Origin: Chitinophaga dinghuensis
GTDB taxonomy: Bacteria > Bacteroidota > Bacteroidia > Chitinophagales > Chitinophagaceae
Length of the DNA: 64,000 nucleotides
Direction: 5' to 3'
Assembly: GCF_003259435.1 (NCBI RefSeq)
Contig: NZ_QLMA01000002.1
Location: 186,001-250,000, forward strand
Positions 8,433 to 17,700 of this stretch are shown here, in pieces. The notes below the pieces were generated by a model that saw nothing but the letters and a program-made list of their open reading frames with translations, was not told the DNA's origin and made no database searches. Positions within the stretch are counted from its first letter, which is position 1. The number at the start of each line of letters is the position of its first letter. The position numbers and the translations under genes are program-made.

Positions 8433-9029
8433 TTATTCTGCTTCTGCCACTACTTCTTTCACCTCTGGGATCATACGCTTCATCATGCCTTCGATGCCGG
8501 CTTTCAGCGTGATCATAGAAGATGGGCAGCCTGAGCAGGAACCTTGTAACATCAGTGTCACCGTACCGTCGTGATAATCTTTGAACTGGATAGCTCCGCC
8601 ATCCATTTCTACGGCTGGTTTAACATAGTTTTCCAACAGTTCCTTAATACGTTTCACCACATCGCTGTCGTCCGCGCTCACAGTGTTGCTGGCAGTAGCC
8701 TTAGTAACAACCACTTCATCCTCATTCACAACAGGACGATTATCCTCCAGATATTCCTTCAGGAAGGCTTTAACGGTAGGGATAATATCATTCCAGTCTG
8801 TTTCACTGGTTTTGGTAAGCGTGATAAAATTAGCCATGATAAACACACCTCTGATGAAAGGGAAACTGAACAGTTCCACTGCAAGAGGAGATGGTTTAGC
8901 GCTGGCTTCATCTGGGAAATCGATATGCTTACCTGGATACAGGAGTTTGTTGGCAACAAACTTCATTGTTTCCGGGTTAGGTGTCATTTCCGTGTATATG
9001 CTGATAATGGGATTGCCTGTTTTAATCAT
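8433..9029 (-). CDS. NifU-domain Fe-S cluster carrier (Nfu type)
   Basis: A 198-residue cytoplasmic protein with an N-terminal Nfu_N domain (TPNPETMKF near residue 16) and a C-terminal NifU domain. The latter carries the cluster-binding CxxC in GSCSGCPSS (about residues 165-173), preceded by PAVEMDGGAIQF. Such proteins carry 4Fe-4S clusters to target enzymes; in this window NadA and GltB/GltD are Fe-S proteins that would need such supply, although no direct link is shown. I chose the ATG at 9029 over a TTG three codons upstream. A TACCTTTG promoter box precedes it and a clean terminator follows. Confidence 0.93.
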   Translation of the reverse strand: MIKTGNPIISIYTEMTPNPETMKFVANKLLYPGKHIDFPDEASAKPSPLAVELFSFPFIRGVFIMANFITLTKTSETDWNDIIPTVKAFLKEYLEDNRPVVNEDEVVVTKATASNTVSADDSDVVKRIKELLENYVKPAVEMDGGAIQFKDYHDGTVTLMLQGSCSGCPSSMITLKAGIEGMMKRMIPEVKEVVAEAE

Positions 9030-9048
9030 TTTATCCAATTTTACCTTG

Positions 9049-9056
9049 CAAAGGTA
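9049..9056 (-). promoter_or_regulatory. -7 box of the NifU-domain gene
   Basis: TACCTTTG on the minus strand is an exact TAnnTTTG match about 20 bp upstream of the ATG at 9029. No convincing -33 element was found. Confidence 0.45.
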
Positions 9057-9237
9057 ACTGTTTTAAGGGAGATTCTGACCCCGGAGACTGCCTTTTACAA
9101 TCGAATTTTACAATATCGTTATAGGAAAAACCAATGAGTTGGGCCTGACTGTCCCCCAATTATCAGTGAAGCCCTTCTCCACCTGATTTTCACAAACATT
9201 AAACAAAATCAACATTTATTTATTCCACATCCTATAT

Positions 9238-9245
9238 TACTTTTG
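9238..9245 (+). promoter_or_regulatory. -7 box of mgsA
   Basis: TACTTTTG matches TAnnTTTG and ends only 8 bp before the mgsA ATG, which would give an almost leaderless transcript. Confidence 0.45.
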
Positions 9246-9253
9246 TACTACAT

Positions 9254-9706
9254 ATGCAAACAGTAAAAACACTAAAAGCACGCAAGCGTATTGCGTTAAT
9301 TGCACACGACCACAAAAAAGCCGAATTGATAGAGTGGGCCACTTACAACAAGACTGTCTTGAGTCGCCATGAGCTGTATGCCACCGGCACAACGGGCAAG
9401 CTGATTGAAGAAGCCCTGGACGTATCTGTTCGCAAGCTGTTGAGCGGCCCTCTGGGTGGTGATCAGCAAATAGGAGCCCTGGTAGCAGAAGGCGCCCTGG
9501 ATGTCATTATCTTCTTCTGGGACCCTATGGAAGCCCTGCCACATGATCCGGATATCAAAGCGTTGCTCCGCCTGGGCGTAGTATGGAACATCCCCATTGC
9601 AAACAACCGATCTACGGCGGATTTCCTGCTAACATCCCCGCTGATGCACCAGGATTATGAGGTTATCCTTCCCGATTATAAGCAATACCTCGGCAGAAAA
9701 GTGTAA
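9254..9706 (+). CDS. mgsA: Methylglyoxal synthase
   Basis: A 150-residue enzyme converting dihydroxyacetone phosphate to methylglyoxal and phosphate, a bypass of lower glycolysis when phosphate is limiting. The N-terminal IALIAHDHKK carries the His and Asp region of the active site. Then come the phosphate-binding ATGTTG (about residues 43-48), GPLGGDQQIGA with the catalytic Asp (about 65-75), and FFWDPMEALPHDPDIKALLR near residue 90-107. Length is normal for the family. It is a single gene with its own promoter; the next gene on the same strand starts 80 bp later and is unrelated. Confidence 0.96.
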   Translation: MQTVKTLKARKRIALIAHDHKKAELIEWATYNKTVLSRHELYATGTTGKLIEEALDVSVRKLLSGPLGGDQQIGALVAEGALDVIIFFWDPMEALPHDPDIKALLRLGVVWNIPIANNRSTADFLLTSPLMHQDYEVILPDYKQYLGRKV

Positions 9707-9785
9707 CCGCATCTGCCTTTATAAATTTCCCCGCTTTACAGACATCCATGCGATTTTTTCCGTACTTTAATTTAAAGCTTCGGGA

Positions 9786-11654
9786 ATGAGATTGTTATGT
9801 TCTGTTTTGACCTTCCTTTTGTGGATAACCACCACGAGTAATATTCTTGCACAGCAAGATTCTTCACGCACAGCGAAACCCACTGCGGCCGATTCCCAAC
9901 TGGTCATCACCACTTCTGTTCTCCGGGAAACGGACTCTCTGATGAAAGCAGATTCCATGGAAAAACGGGCCTTGATGGAGGAAATAACCGCTCTCAAAGC
10001 CGGGAACGACGCCCGCCGCCAGGAATTAATGAAACGATTATCGGCCATAGAACAGGCTGATTCCCTGAAAAAAGTGCTGCAAATCCAAAGAATCCAGCAG
10101 TTGAAGGCCATTTCCACTGGTATTCCGGTAAAACCGTTTGAGGATACGCTTTTCTATGTCTACAATAAAATAGGTCCGCTGCTTCCCAGTGAAAGAGCCG
10201 CTAATATTGAACAGAAAATCCAACGCCTGGGAGATGATCCGCTCTTCGTGGTTGATTCTATCAAAATGGTTCCCAATGAAAATAACCTGGATGTTACCTA
10301 TGGGGAAATGATTCTGTTTACCATCACCAACGATGATGCCCTTTGGCTGGAACAGGACAAAACGCAGGTCGCCAAGCACTATATCTCTCTAATCGATACT
10401 GCTATCGCTAAATACAAGGACGAAAACAGCTGGAAATCGCTATTCATCAGGGTAGCTTTGCTCTTGCTGATTCTCGCGGTGTTCGCTGCGATCGTATACA
10501 TTATCAACCGCCTGTTTCGTAGAATCAGGTTGCGCATTCTGCAAAAAAAAGAGCGTTATTTCCAGGGGATGAAAGTCAAAGGATATTCTGTCCTTAATCC
10601 TGAGAAACAACTCCGCGTTACCTTCAATATACTGAGGGTCGTTCGCATTGTGGTGATATTGGTGGTGCTGTATATCACGCTGCCAGCGGTTTTCAGCATA
10701 TTCCCCTGGACAAAAGGCATCGCAGATGCGCTGATCACCTGGACACTCTCGCCATTGAAAGCCATGATCATGGGTGTGGTGGCGTATCTCCCTAAATTAC
10801 TGACCATACTGGTCATCTATATCATGACCAGATACCTGGTGAAACTTGTTAACTATCTCTCCAGGGAAGTGGCGACGGGCAACCTCGTCATCAGAGGGTT
10901 TTATGCAGACTGGGCGCAGCCTACTGCCAGTGGTATAAAATTTTTGCTCTATGCATTCATGTTTGTTGTCATCTTCCCCTATCTGCCCGGATCAGATTCA
11001 AAAATCTTCCAGGGAGTATCTGTGTTCTTAGGAATATTGTTTTCATTGGGATCATCCTCCGCTATATCCAATATCATAGCGGGTTTTGTAATTACTTACA
11101 TGCGCCCGTTCAAAATCGGCGATAAGATTAAACTAGGCGATATCTCAGGAGAAGTAATAGAGAAAACCTTACTGGTAACGCGTTTGCGTACGGTGCACAA
11201 TGAGGAGATCACGGTTCCCAACGCTAGTATCCTCAATGGACATACTATCAATTATTCTACTTCCAGTCTTGAACTCGGACTCATACTGCATACTACGGTT
11301 ACTATCGGCTATGATGTACCGTGGCCCAAGGTGCACGAATTGTTGATCGCCGCTGCGCGGCAGACAGCAGGCATTTCGGGAGACCGCCAGCCCTTTGTAT
11401 TGCAGACCAGCCTCGATGATTTTGCAGTCGCATATGAAATCAACGCCTATACGAATCACCCTGAAAGTATGGGGCAAATCTATTCTGATCTGCATCAACA
11501 CATTCAGGATGAGTTCAATAAAGCAGGCGTGGAGATCATGTCGCCCCATTATTATGCACACCGTGATGGTAATCGTTCTACCATTCCTTCAGATCACTTA
11601 CCGAAGGACTATGAAGCGCCTTCGTTTGGCATAAAAATGAAAGGAAAGGAATAG
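9786..11654 (+). CDS. MscS-family mechanosensitive channel with a long N-terminal domain
   Basis: A 622-residue membrane protein. A signal-like segment (residues 1-23, ending NILAQ) is followed by about 190 residues of soluble, partly coiled-coil sequence rich in Lys and Glu (around 60-110), predicted to be periplasmic. Five or so membrane segments follow between about 218 and 440. The last has the small-residue-rich pore helix pattern SLGSSSAISNIIAGFVITYMRP. The cytoplasmic beta domain follows, with FKIGDKIKLGDISGEV and VPNASILNGHTINYS, as in MscS. Such channels open under membrane tension to release solutes on osmotic downshock. It is larger than E. coli MscS (286 residues) and resembles the multi-segment Bacteroidota forms. 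Confidence 0.92.
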   Translation: MRLLCSVLTFLLWITTTSNILAQQDSSRTAKPTAADSQLVITTSVLRETDSLMKADSMEKRALMEEITALKAGNDARRQELMKRLSAIEQADSLKKVLQIQRIQQLKAISTGIPVKPFEDTLFYVYNKIGPLLPSERAANIEQKIQRLGDDPLFVVDSIKMVPNENNLDVTYGEMILFTITNDDALWLEQDKTQVAKHYISLIDTAIAKYKDENSWKSLFIRVALLLLILAVFAAIVYIINRLFRRIRLRILQKKERYFQGMKVKGYSVLNPEKQLRVTFNILRVVRIVVILVVLYITLPAVFSIFPWTKGIADALITWTLSPLKAMIMGVVAYLPKLLTILVIYIMTRYLVKLVNYLSREVATGNLVIRGFYADWAQPTASGIKFLLYAFMFVVIFPYLPGSDSKIFQGVSVFLGILFSLGSSSAISNIIAGFVITYMRPFKIGDKIKLGDISGEVIEKTLLVTRLRTVHNEEITVPNASILNGHTINYSTSSLELGLILHTTVTIGYDVPWPKVHELLIAAARQTAGISGDRQPFVLQTSLDDFAVAYEINAYTNHPESMGQIYSDLHQHIQDEFNKAGVEIMSPHYYAHRDGNRSTIPSDHLPKDYEAPSFGIKMKGKE

Positions 11655-11748
11655 CGGATTTAACAGTATTTAAACTAATAATCAAATAATTAAGTATGGG
11701 TCGCATACGTTTTGCTATTTTCGCATTTTATGGATTAAAGTAAGGCAG

Positions 11749-13284
11749 ATGTTGAAGCAATTTATCGCTGGCGTAATTTGCTGGTTCGTTTTTATGCACC
11801 AGGCTTGGGCACAGTTACCGCCCAAAAGGGAAATGAGAGCCGTTTGGGTAGCAACGGTGGAGAATATTGACTGGCCATCCAGAAGGGGATTGAGTTCAGA
11901 TCAACAAAAACAGGAATTCATTTCCATCCTCAATGAGGCACAGCGTAATGGCATGAACGCGATGGTGGTGCAGGTAAGACCTGCTGCCGATGCGTTCTAT
12001 CTGTCGCCATACGAGCCATGGTCTGAATATCTTACCGGTACACAGGGCCAGGCGCCTTATCCTTACTATGATCCGCTCGCTTTCATGATTGAAGAAACAC
12101 ATAAACGAGGAATGGAATTCCATGCCTGGTTTAACCCATATCGTGCAGTCTTCAACGTTAATCGCAGTAGTGTAGCATCCACTCACATCACTCGTCAGAA
12201 GCCGCAGTGGTTCCTCACTTACGACGGTAAAAAATATTTTGATCCCGGAATCCCTGAAGTGCGGGAGTATGTTACTTCTATCATTAAAGATGTAGTAAAA
12301 AGATATGATGTAGACGCCATCCATTTTGACGACTATTTCTATCCATATCGCGTGCCAGGAAAGGAGTTCCCAGATAACAACTCTTACCAGATGTATGGCA
12401 GGAGTATGAATAAAGACGACTGGCGCAGATCTAATGTGGATGCCATCATCAATATGCTGAGTAAAGCCATCAAAGCAGAAAAGCCATATGTAAAGTTTGG
12501 TATCAGTCCTTTCGGCGTTTGGCGTAATCGCGACCGTGATCCGGAAGGGTCTTATACGCGTGGCGGTATGACCAACTACGACGATCTGTATGCAGATATC
12601 GTTAAATGGCTTAAAAATGGTTGGATTGACTACGTAACGCCGCAACTGTATTGGGAAAGAGGCCACCGACTGGTAGCTTATGAAATCCTGTTAAACTGGT
12701 GGAGTCAGCATGGTTATGGTCGTGATGTGTATATTGGTCATGGGGTATATAAAATCAACAGTAACTCCATCTGGAAGAATCCGAATGAGATTCCGCGTCA
12801 GATAGAAGAAGCCCGTACCCTCAATACTATACAGGGGAGTTTCTTCTACAGTGCTAAATCATTTATGGGTAATCCACTGGGAATAGAGGACACGTTGCGT
12901 AATCATCTGTATAAATATCCTGCGTTAAGACCAACGATGTCCTGGTTGCCGAATACCGCTCCGGAAGCGCCTAATTTCGACGATGCGATAGAACGCACAA
13001 CCGGACTGGAAATTCGCTGGTCTGATACAGATACACTGCAACATACTACCCAGTATGTATTGTATCGGTTTGAAGAGAATCAGGTGATTAACCTGACCGA
13101 CCCTACGAAAATCATTGCCATCGTTCAGCAGACTTCAGATCCAATGTTTCTGGATGTTTCCTATGTGAAGGGAAGAAAATATACTTATGTGGTAACTGCG
13201 CTGGACAGGCTCCAGAATGAAAGCCTGGCCAGCAATCCATTGAGAATCAGTCCTGGTATGAAAACCCGGTTTGATTTCGAATAG
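11749..13284 (+). CDS. Secreted GH10-like glycoside hydrolase (DUF187/GHL10 family)
   Basis: A 511-residue exported protein with signal peptide MLKQFIAGVICWFVFMHQA ending WAQ. Residues ~27-340 form the GHL10 TIM-barrel domain: REMRAVWVATVENIDWPSR at the start, GMNAMVVQVRPAADAFY, EFHAWFNPYRA, then IHFDDYFYPY with the Asp pair expected in the active site, and YVTPQLYW. The C-terminal 110 residues look like a fibronectin type III-like module. Family members probably act on peptidoglycan or polysaccharides, but the substrate is not established. It forms a single unit convergent with an unknown secreted-protein gene. Confidence 0.88.
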   Translation: MLKQFIAGVICWFVFMHQAWAQLPPKREMRAVWVATVENIDWPSRRGLSSDQQKQEFISILNEAQRNGMNAMVVQVRPAADAFYLSPYEPWSEYLTGTQGQAPYPYYDPLAFMIEETHKRGMEFHAWFNPYRAVFNVNRSSVASTHITRQKPQWFLTYDGKKYFDPGIPEVREYVTSIIKDVVKRYDVDAIHFDDYFYPYRVPGKEFPDNNSYQMYGRSMNKDDWRRSNVDAIINMLSKAIKAEKPYVKFGISPFGVWRNRDRDPEGSYTRGGMTNYDDLYADIVKWLKNGWIDYVTPQLYWERGHRLVAYEILLNWWSQHGYGRDVYIGHGVYKINSNSIWKNPNEIPRQIEEARTLNTIQGSFFYSAKSFMGNPLGIEDTLRNHLYKYPALRPTMSWLPNTAPEAPNFDDAIERTTGLEIRWSDTDTLQHTTQYVLYRFEENQVINLTDPTKIIAIVQQTSDPMFLDVSYVKGRKYTYVVTALDRLQNESLASNPLRISPGMKTRFDFE

Positions 13285-13308
13285 GTACATATATTATTAC
13301 CGGTGCGT

Positions 13309-14394
13309 TTAGAAAATAAATGCACCGGTTTCCATATCAATAGCGGTTGCTTCCGGACTAGGATTCAGATTAGGATAAGCGTCTGCAGTGAGTAATCTGG
13401 TGGTCCCTTCTACGATAAACGCTGCTCCGGGAGCCGCCATTGCAGACCAGAAAATACCTGCATTTCTTCTTTGAGCATCCTGTACGAAAGTAGAAATGAT
13501 ATAGCCGTTCTGGTATTTCTCCAAAGGCACCAATCTGTTTTCCAGCACTTTATATACTTCTCCTTTTTTCACGATTCCCCAGCATTTTACAGGATTCCCA
13601 TTATTATCCACAACAGTGATCTTGCGTTTTTCTGCTTTGGTATCAAACTCCAGCATCGTGGGTTTGTTTGCGACGAAGTCGGCGAATGTAGCGTATAGGC
13701 CTTCATTCATCGTTTCTGTCAGGGCTGGTATATTTCTCTTTTCCTGGTAGCCCTTTATAATCTCTTCTCGTGTATGCATAGACGTTGGGTTGGTAAATGC
13801 AGCGTCGAGGGCGCCGGAGCTACGATTCATTAAGTCTTGCAGCGCATTCACGATATTTGATTTATGCTTATGCGTAACGTCCATTCCGCCAGAAGCATTT
13901 ACAATATCGGTTACGCCAAGCTGTACATAGTTCACGCCATCTTTGGTACCATAGGAAGTGCCTTTAAATCGGAAATATGCTTTCTCGCTCCAGGCGCCTG
14001 TTTTCTCTCCAATTCGTATTGCTTCAATGACCCAGAGCATTTTGATGCCTCCTTCTTTAAAACTTTGTCCAAAGGCTTTCTGTGTGAAGTCTTGTAAATA
14101 GTTGCTAATTGTTTTATCGGGTACTGCGGCGGCTCTGCGGTTTGCCATACCTACCTGGATGTAACCGAGGTGGGTACTGTCCCATAGGTGTTGTACGACT
14201 TCCACACCGGCTATTGAATAAGACGAGCTGGTATGTATTTCCCGCGGGTCATCGTTCAGTTTAATTTGTCGCCAGATAATTGCGGTGGTATCTTTTTTCG
14301 TTTCTTTTTTTGTTTCCTGGGCGAGTGCAGGAATAGTAAATGCCGCCATAGCAGCACCCATAGCAAAATGCTTAAAAGTGGACGGAGTTGGCAT
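13309..14394 (-). CDS. Exported protein of unknown function
   Basis: A 361-residue protein that I do not recognise. It has an N-terminal signal peptide (ending IPALAQ, about residue 26), a charged linker rich in Lys, Thr and Glu, then a mixed soluble domain without transmembrane segments. There is a repeated pattern of short hydrophobic strands, and the segment IKMLWVIEAIRIGEKTGAW is the most distinctive. No catalytic motif is evident. The gene is convergent with the GH10-like gene, with only 24 bp between the stops, and its end overlaps a hairpin (arms 13299-13306 and 13322-13329) lacking a clear T-run. Probably periplasmic or secreted; function unknown. Confidence 0.75.
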   Translation of the reverse strand: MPTPSTFKHFAMGAAMAAFTIPALAQETKKETKKDTTAIIWRQIKLNDDPREIHTSSSYSIAGVEVVQHLWDSTHLGYIQVGMANRRAAAVPDKTISNYLQDFTQKAFGQSFKEGGIKMLWVIEAIRIGEKTGAWSEKAYFRFKGTSYGTKDGVNYVQLGVTDIVNASGGMDVTHKHKSNIVNALQDLMNRSSGALDAAFTNPTSMHTREEIIKGYQEKRNIPALTETMNEGLYATFADFVANKPTMLEFDTKAEKRKITVVDNNGNPVKCWGIVKKGEVYKVLENRLVPLEKYQNGYIISTFVQDAQRRNAGIFWSAMAAPGAAFIVEGTTRLLTADAYPNLNPSPEATAIDMETGAFIF

Positions 14395-14729
14395 AAGAGC
14401 AGAAATAGGTATTATTTAATATATGGCTGTCATTACAAATATATTTTTCTTGTCAAAACGGGCACAGGCAATCTTTTATAAACTTGTCTTGTAGACAATT
14501 TTCTTTTTGTCCCGGCCTGGAGTCACCACTCCTTCCTTTTTTCAAAAAAATCAAATCAAATGGCGATCATTTTTCAATTTTTCTAAATTTTATGCCTATA
14601 ACAAAAATTTGTATAAAAAAATCGGCATTCTATTAGTATCTTTAAACCGTTCCCGAAAAATATCGTACACCATCACCCAACGGCGCAAGTCACTGGGAAA
14701 AGTGTGCCTAAGAATAAAATCTAAACTAA
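14395..14729. other. 335-bp AT-rich divergent intergenic region before gltB
   Basis: It must hold promoters for the minus-strand secreted protein and for gltB. The only structure I see is the inverted repeat TTGTCT-TGT-AGACAA at 14484-14498 and a promoter-like TATCTTTA near 14637. No coding potential is apparent. Confidence 0.4.
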
Positions 14730-17700
14730 ATGGATGAAGTGAGACAAACGCAAGGTTTATACCGTCCTGAATTTGAACATGATGCCTGCGGAACAGGTTT
14801 TACCGCTCATATCAAGGGGCGTAAATCCCACCAGATTATTAGTGATGCGTTGACCATGTTAGAAAACATGGAACATCGTGGTGCTTGCGGATGTGAGCAA
14901 AACACTGGAGATGGTGCCGGTATCCTGTTTCAGATGCCGCATGAATTTCTGTATGATGAATGTCTGAAACAAGGTATTCGTCTGCCCGAATTTGGAAAAT
15001 ACGGTGTGGGAATGGTCTTCTTCCCTAAAGAACCTCGTTGGCGCGAAGAATGCCGCGAAATCTTGCAACGCAGCGCCGAGAAGCTGGGCCTGGAAATTCT
15101 TGGCTACCGTAAAGTACCTGTACGTCCGGATGGTATCGGTGAAAGTGCGCTTTCTGTAGAACCTGAAATCGAACAAGTATTTATTGCCTGTCCTTATCAT
15201 ATCAGCGATGCGGAAACATTTGAACGCAAACTCTTTGTATTGCGTAACTATGTTTCCAAAACCGTTCGTAATACCATTCCAAAGGATAAGGCATCCTTCT
15301 ACATTGCTTCTCTTTCGTATAAAACAATTGTATATAAAGGCCAGCTGACCACCTACCAGGTACGTCACTATTATACTGACCTTTCTGATGAGAAGATGGT
15401 ATCTGCCTTCGCCCTCATCCACTCCCGTTTCGCTACTAATACCTTCCCCAGCTGGCGACTGGCGCACCCGTACAGGTACATCGCTCACAATGGCGAGATC
15501 AATACCCTGAAAGGTAACCTCAACTGGCTGCGTGCAGGAGAAAGAGATTTTGTCTCTAAATTTTTCTCCCAGGAAGAAATGGAAATGCTGCTGCCTATCG
15601 TAGAAGAAGGGCAGTCCGACTCCGCCAGCCTCGATAACGTAATCGAACTGCTGACCCTTACAGGTCGTAGCCTCCCGCATGTTATGATGATGCTGGTTCC
15701 GGAAGCATGGGATGGTAATGAAGATATGGACCCTGTCAAGAAAGCATTTTACGAGTATCATGCTTCTCTGATGGAACCTTGGGATGGTCCGGCTTCTATC
15801 TCTTTCACAGATGGTAAAATAATCGGCGCTACCCTGGATCGTAATGGTCTGCGTCCTAGCCGTTTTGTGGTAACTAAAGACGATCGCGTAATCATGGCTT
15901 CTGAAGCTGGCGTATTACCGATTGATCCTAAAAATATCAAAGAAAAGGGCCGCCTGCAACCGGGTAAAATGTTCATCGTGGACATGGACCAGGGTCGCAT
16001 CATCGGCGATGAGGAACTGAAGCAGCAAATTTGCTCTCAGCAACCTTATGGCGAATGGCTGAATAAATATAAAATCCGTCTGGAAGAACTGCCTGAACCA
16101 CGTGTCACCTTCACGCACCTGGAACATGAGCAGATATTCAAATACCAACGTGCTTTTGGATATACTACAGAAGATCTCAATACTATTATTGCGCCTATGG
16201 CCATTGATGGGAAAGAGCCTGTAGGGTCTATGGGTACCGATGCGCCACTGGCGGTGCTTAGCAATCAGCCACAGCATCTTTGCAACTATTTCAAACAGCT
16301 GTTTGCACAGGTAACAAATCCGCCGATCGATCCTATCAGAGAGAGACTGGTGATGTCGCTGGCAACCTATGTAGGGAATAATGGCAACCTGTTGGATGAG
16401 AACCCGCTGCATTGCCACGGTGTGGCATTACGCCATCCGATTCTCAACAACCATGAGCTGGAAAAAATCCGTAGCATCGATACCGGTTTATTTCAGGCCA
16501 AAACACTGCAAACCTACTTCAAGGCAGATGGTAAACCTGGTTCCCTGGAGAAAGGGCTGGCCAGATTGTGCCGCTATGCCGTGGATGCAGTAGAAGATGG
16601 GTTTGAAGTAATCATTCTCTCTGACCGCGCTATCGATTCTGAACACGCGGCTATTCCATCTGTACTCGCTGCTTCTGCAGTTCACCACCACCTGATCCGT
16701 AAAGGTTATCGTGGCCAGGTTGGACTCATCGTTGAAGCCGGCGATGTATGGGAAGTACATCACTTCGCATGCCTGCTGGGCTTTGGCGCTACCGCCATCA
16801 ACCCATACCTGGCACTCAGCACTATCCGCGATATGAAAATCGGCGGAAAGCTGGATACCGAACAGGATGTGGATAAACTGAAAAAGAACTACATCAAAGC
16901 GGTATGTGATGGCCTTTTGAAGGTATTCTCCAAAATGGGTATCTCTACCTTGCAGTCTTACCAAGGTGCACAGATCTTCGAAATTCTGGGTATCAGTCAG
17001 TCTGTGGTAGATAAATATTTCACTGGCGCGGTTTCCCGTATTCAAGGTCTGACAGTGGATGATATCGCACGAGAAACGCTTGCCAAACACTGGATGGGCT
17101 ATGGTCGTAAAGAAACGCCTGTACAGCGTTTGACAGAAGGTGGCGTTTATCAGTGGAAACGTAAAGGCGAATTCCACCTCTTCAATCCAAACACGATTCA
17201 CCTGCTGCAATTGGCTACCCGTATGGGCGATTACAGCACATTTAAAAAATATTCCAAAGCCGTTAACGACCAAAGCGAAAAAGCGTGTACACTCCGTAGT
17301 ATGTTTTCGTTTAGGCGTACCCGTCCGTCTATTTCAATTGATGAAGTAGAACCGGCTACAGCTATCCTGAAGCGTTTTGCTACAGGCGCCATGAGCTTTG
17401 GCTCTATCTCTCATGAGGCACACTCCACATTGGCGATTGCCATGAACCGCATCGGTGCAAAAAGCAATACAGGAGAGGGTGGGGAAGATGAGATCCGTTA
17501 TGAGCAGCTGCCAAACGGCGACTCCATGCGTTCTGCTATCAAACAGGTAGCCAGTGCACGTTTCGGCGTTACCAGCCAGTATCTGACCAACGCGGATGAA
17601 CTGCAAATCAAAATGGCACAAGGCGCCAAGCCTGGAGAAGGCGGCCAGTTGCCAGGACATAAAGTAGATGACTGGATTGCGAAAGTAAGACACTCTACAC

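Noticed and set aside
13299-13329. Rho-independent terminator between the convergent genes at 13.3 kb
   Set aside because: The stem is good but the loop is 15 nt and no T-run follows on either strand.
14484-14498. Inverted repeat TTGTCT-TGT-AGACAA before gltB as an operator
   Set aside because: Short, single and in AT-rich DNA; not strong enough to claim as regulatory.
14859-15761. 300-codon frame antisense to gltB
   Set aside because: Shadow of the well-supported gltB coding strand; composition is Phe/His/Ile-rich as expected for an antisense frame.
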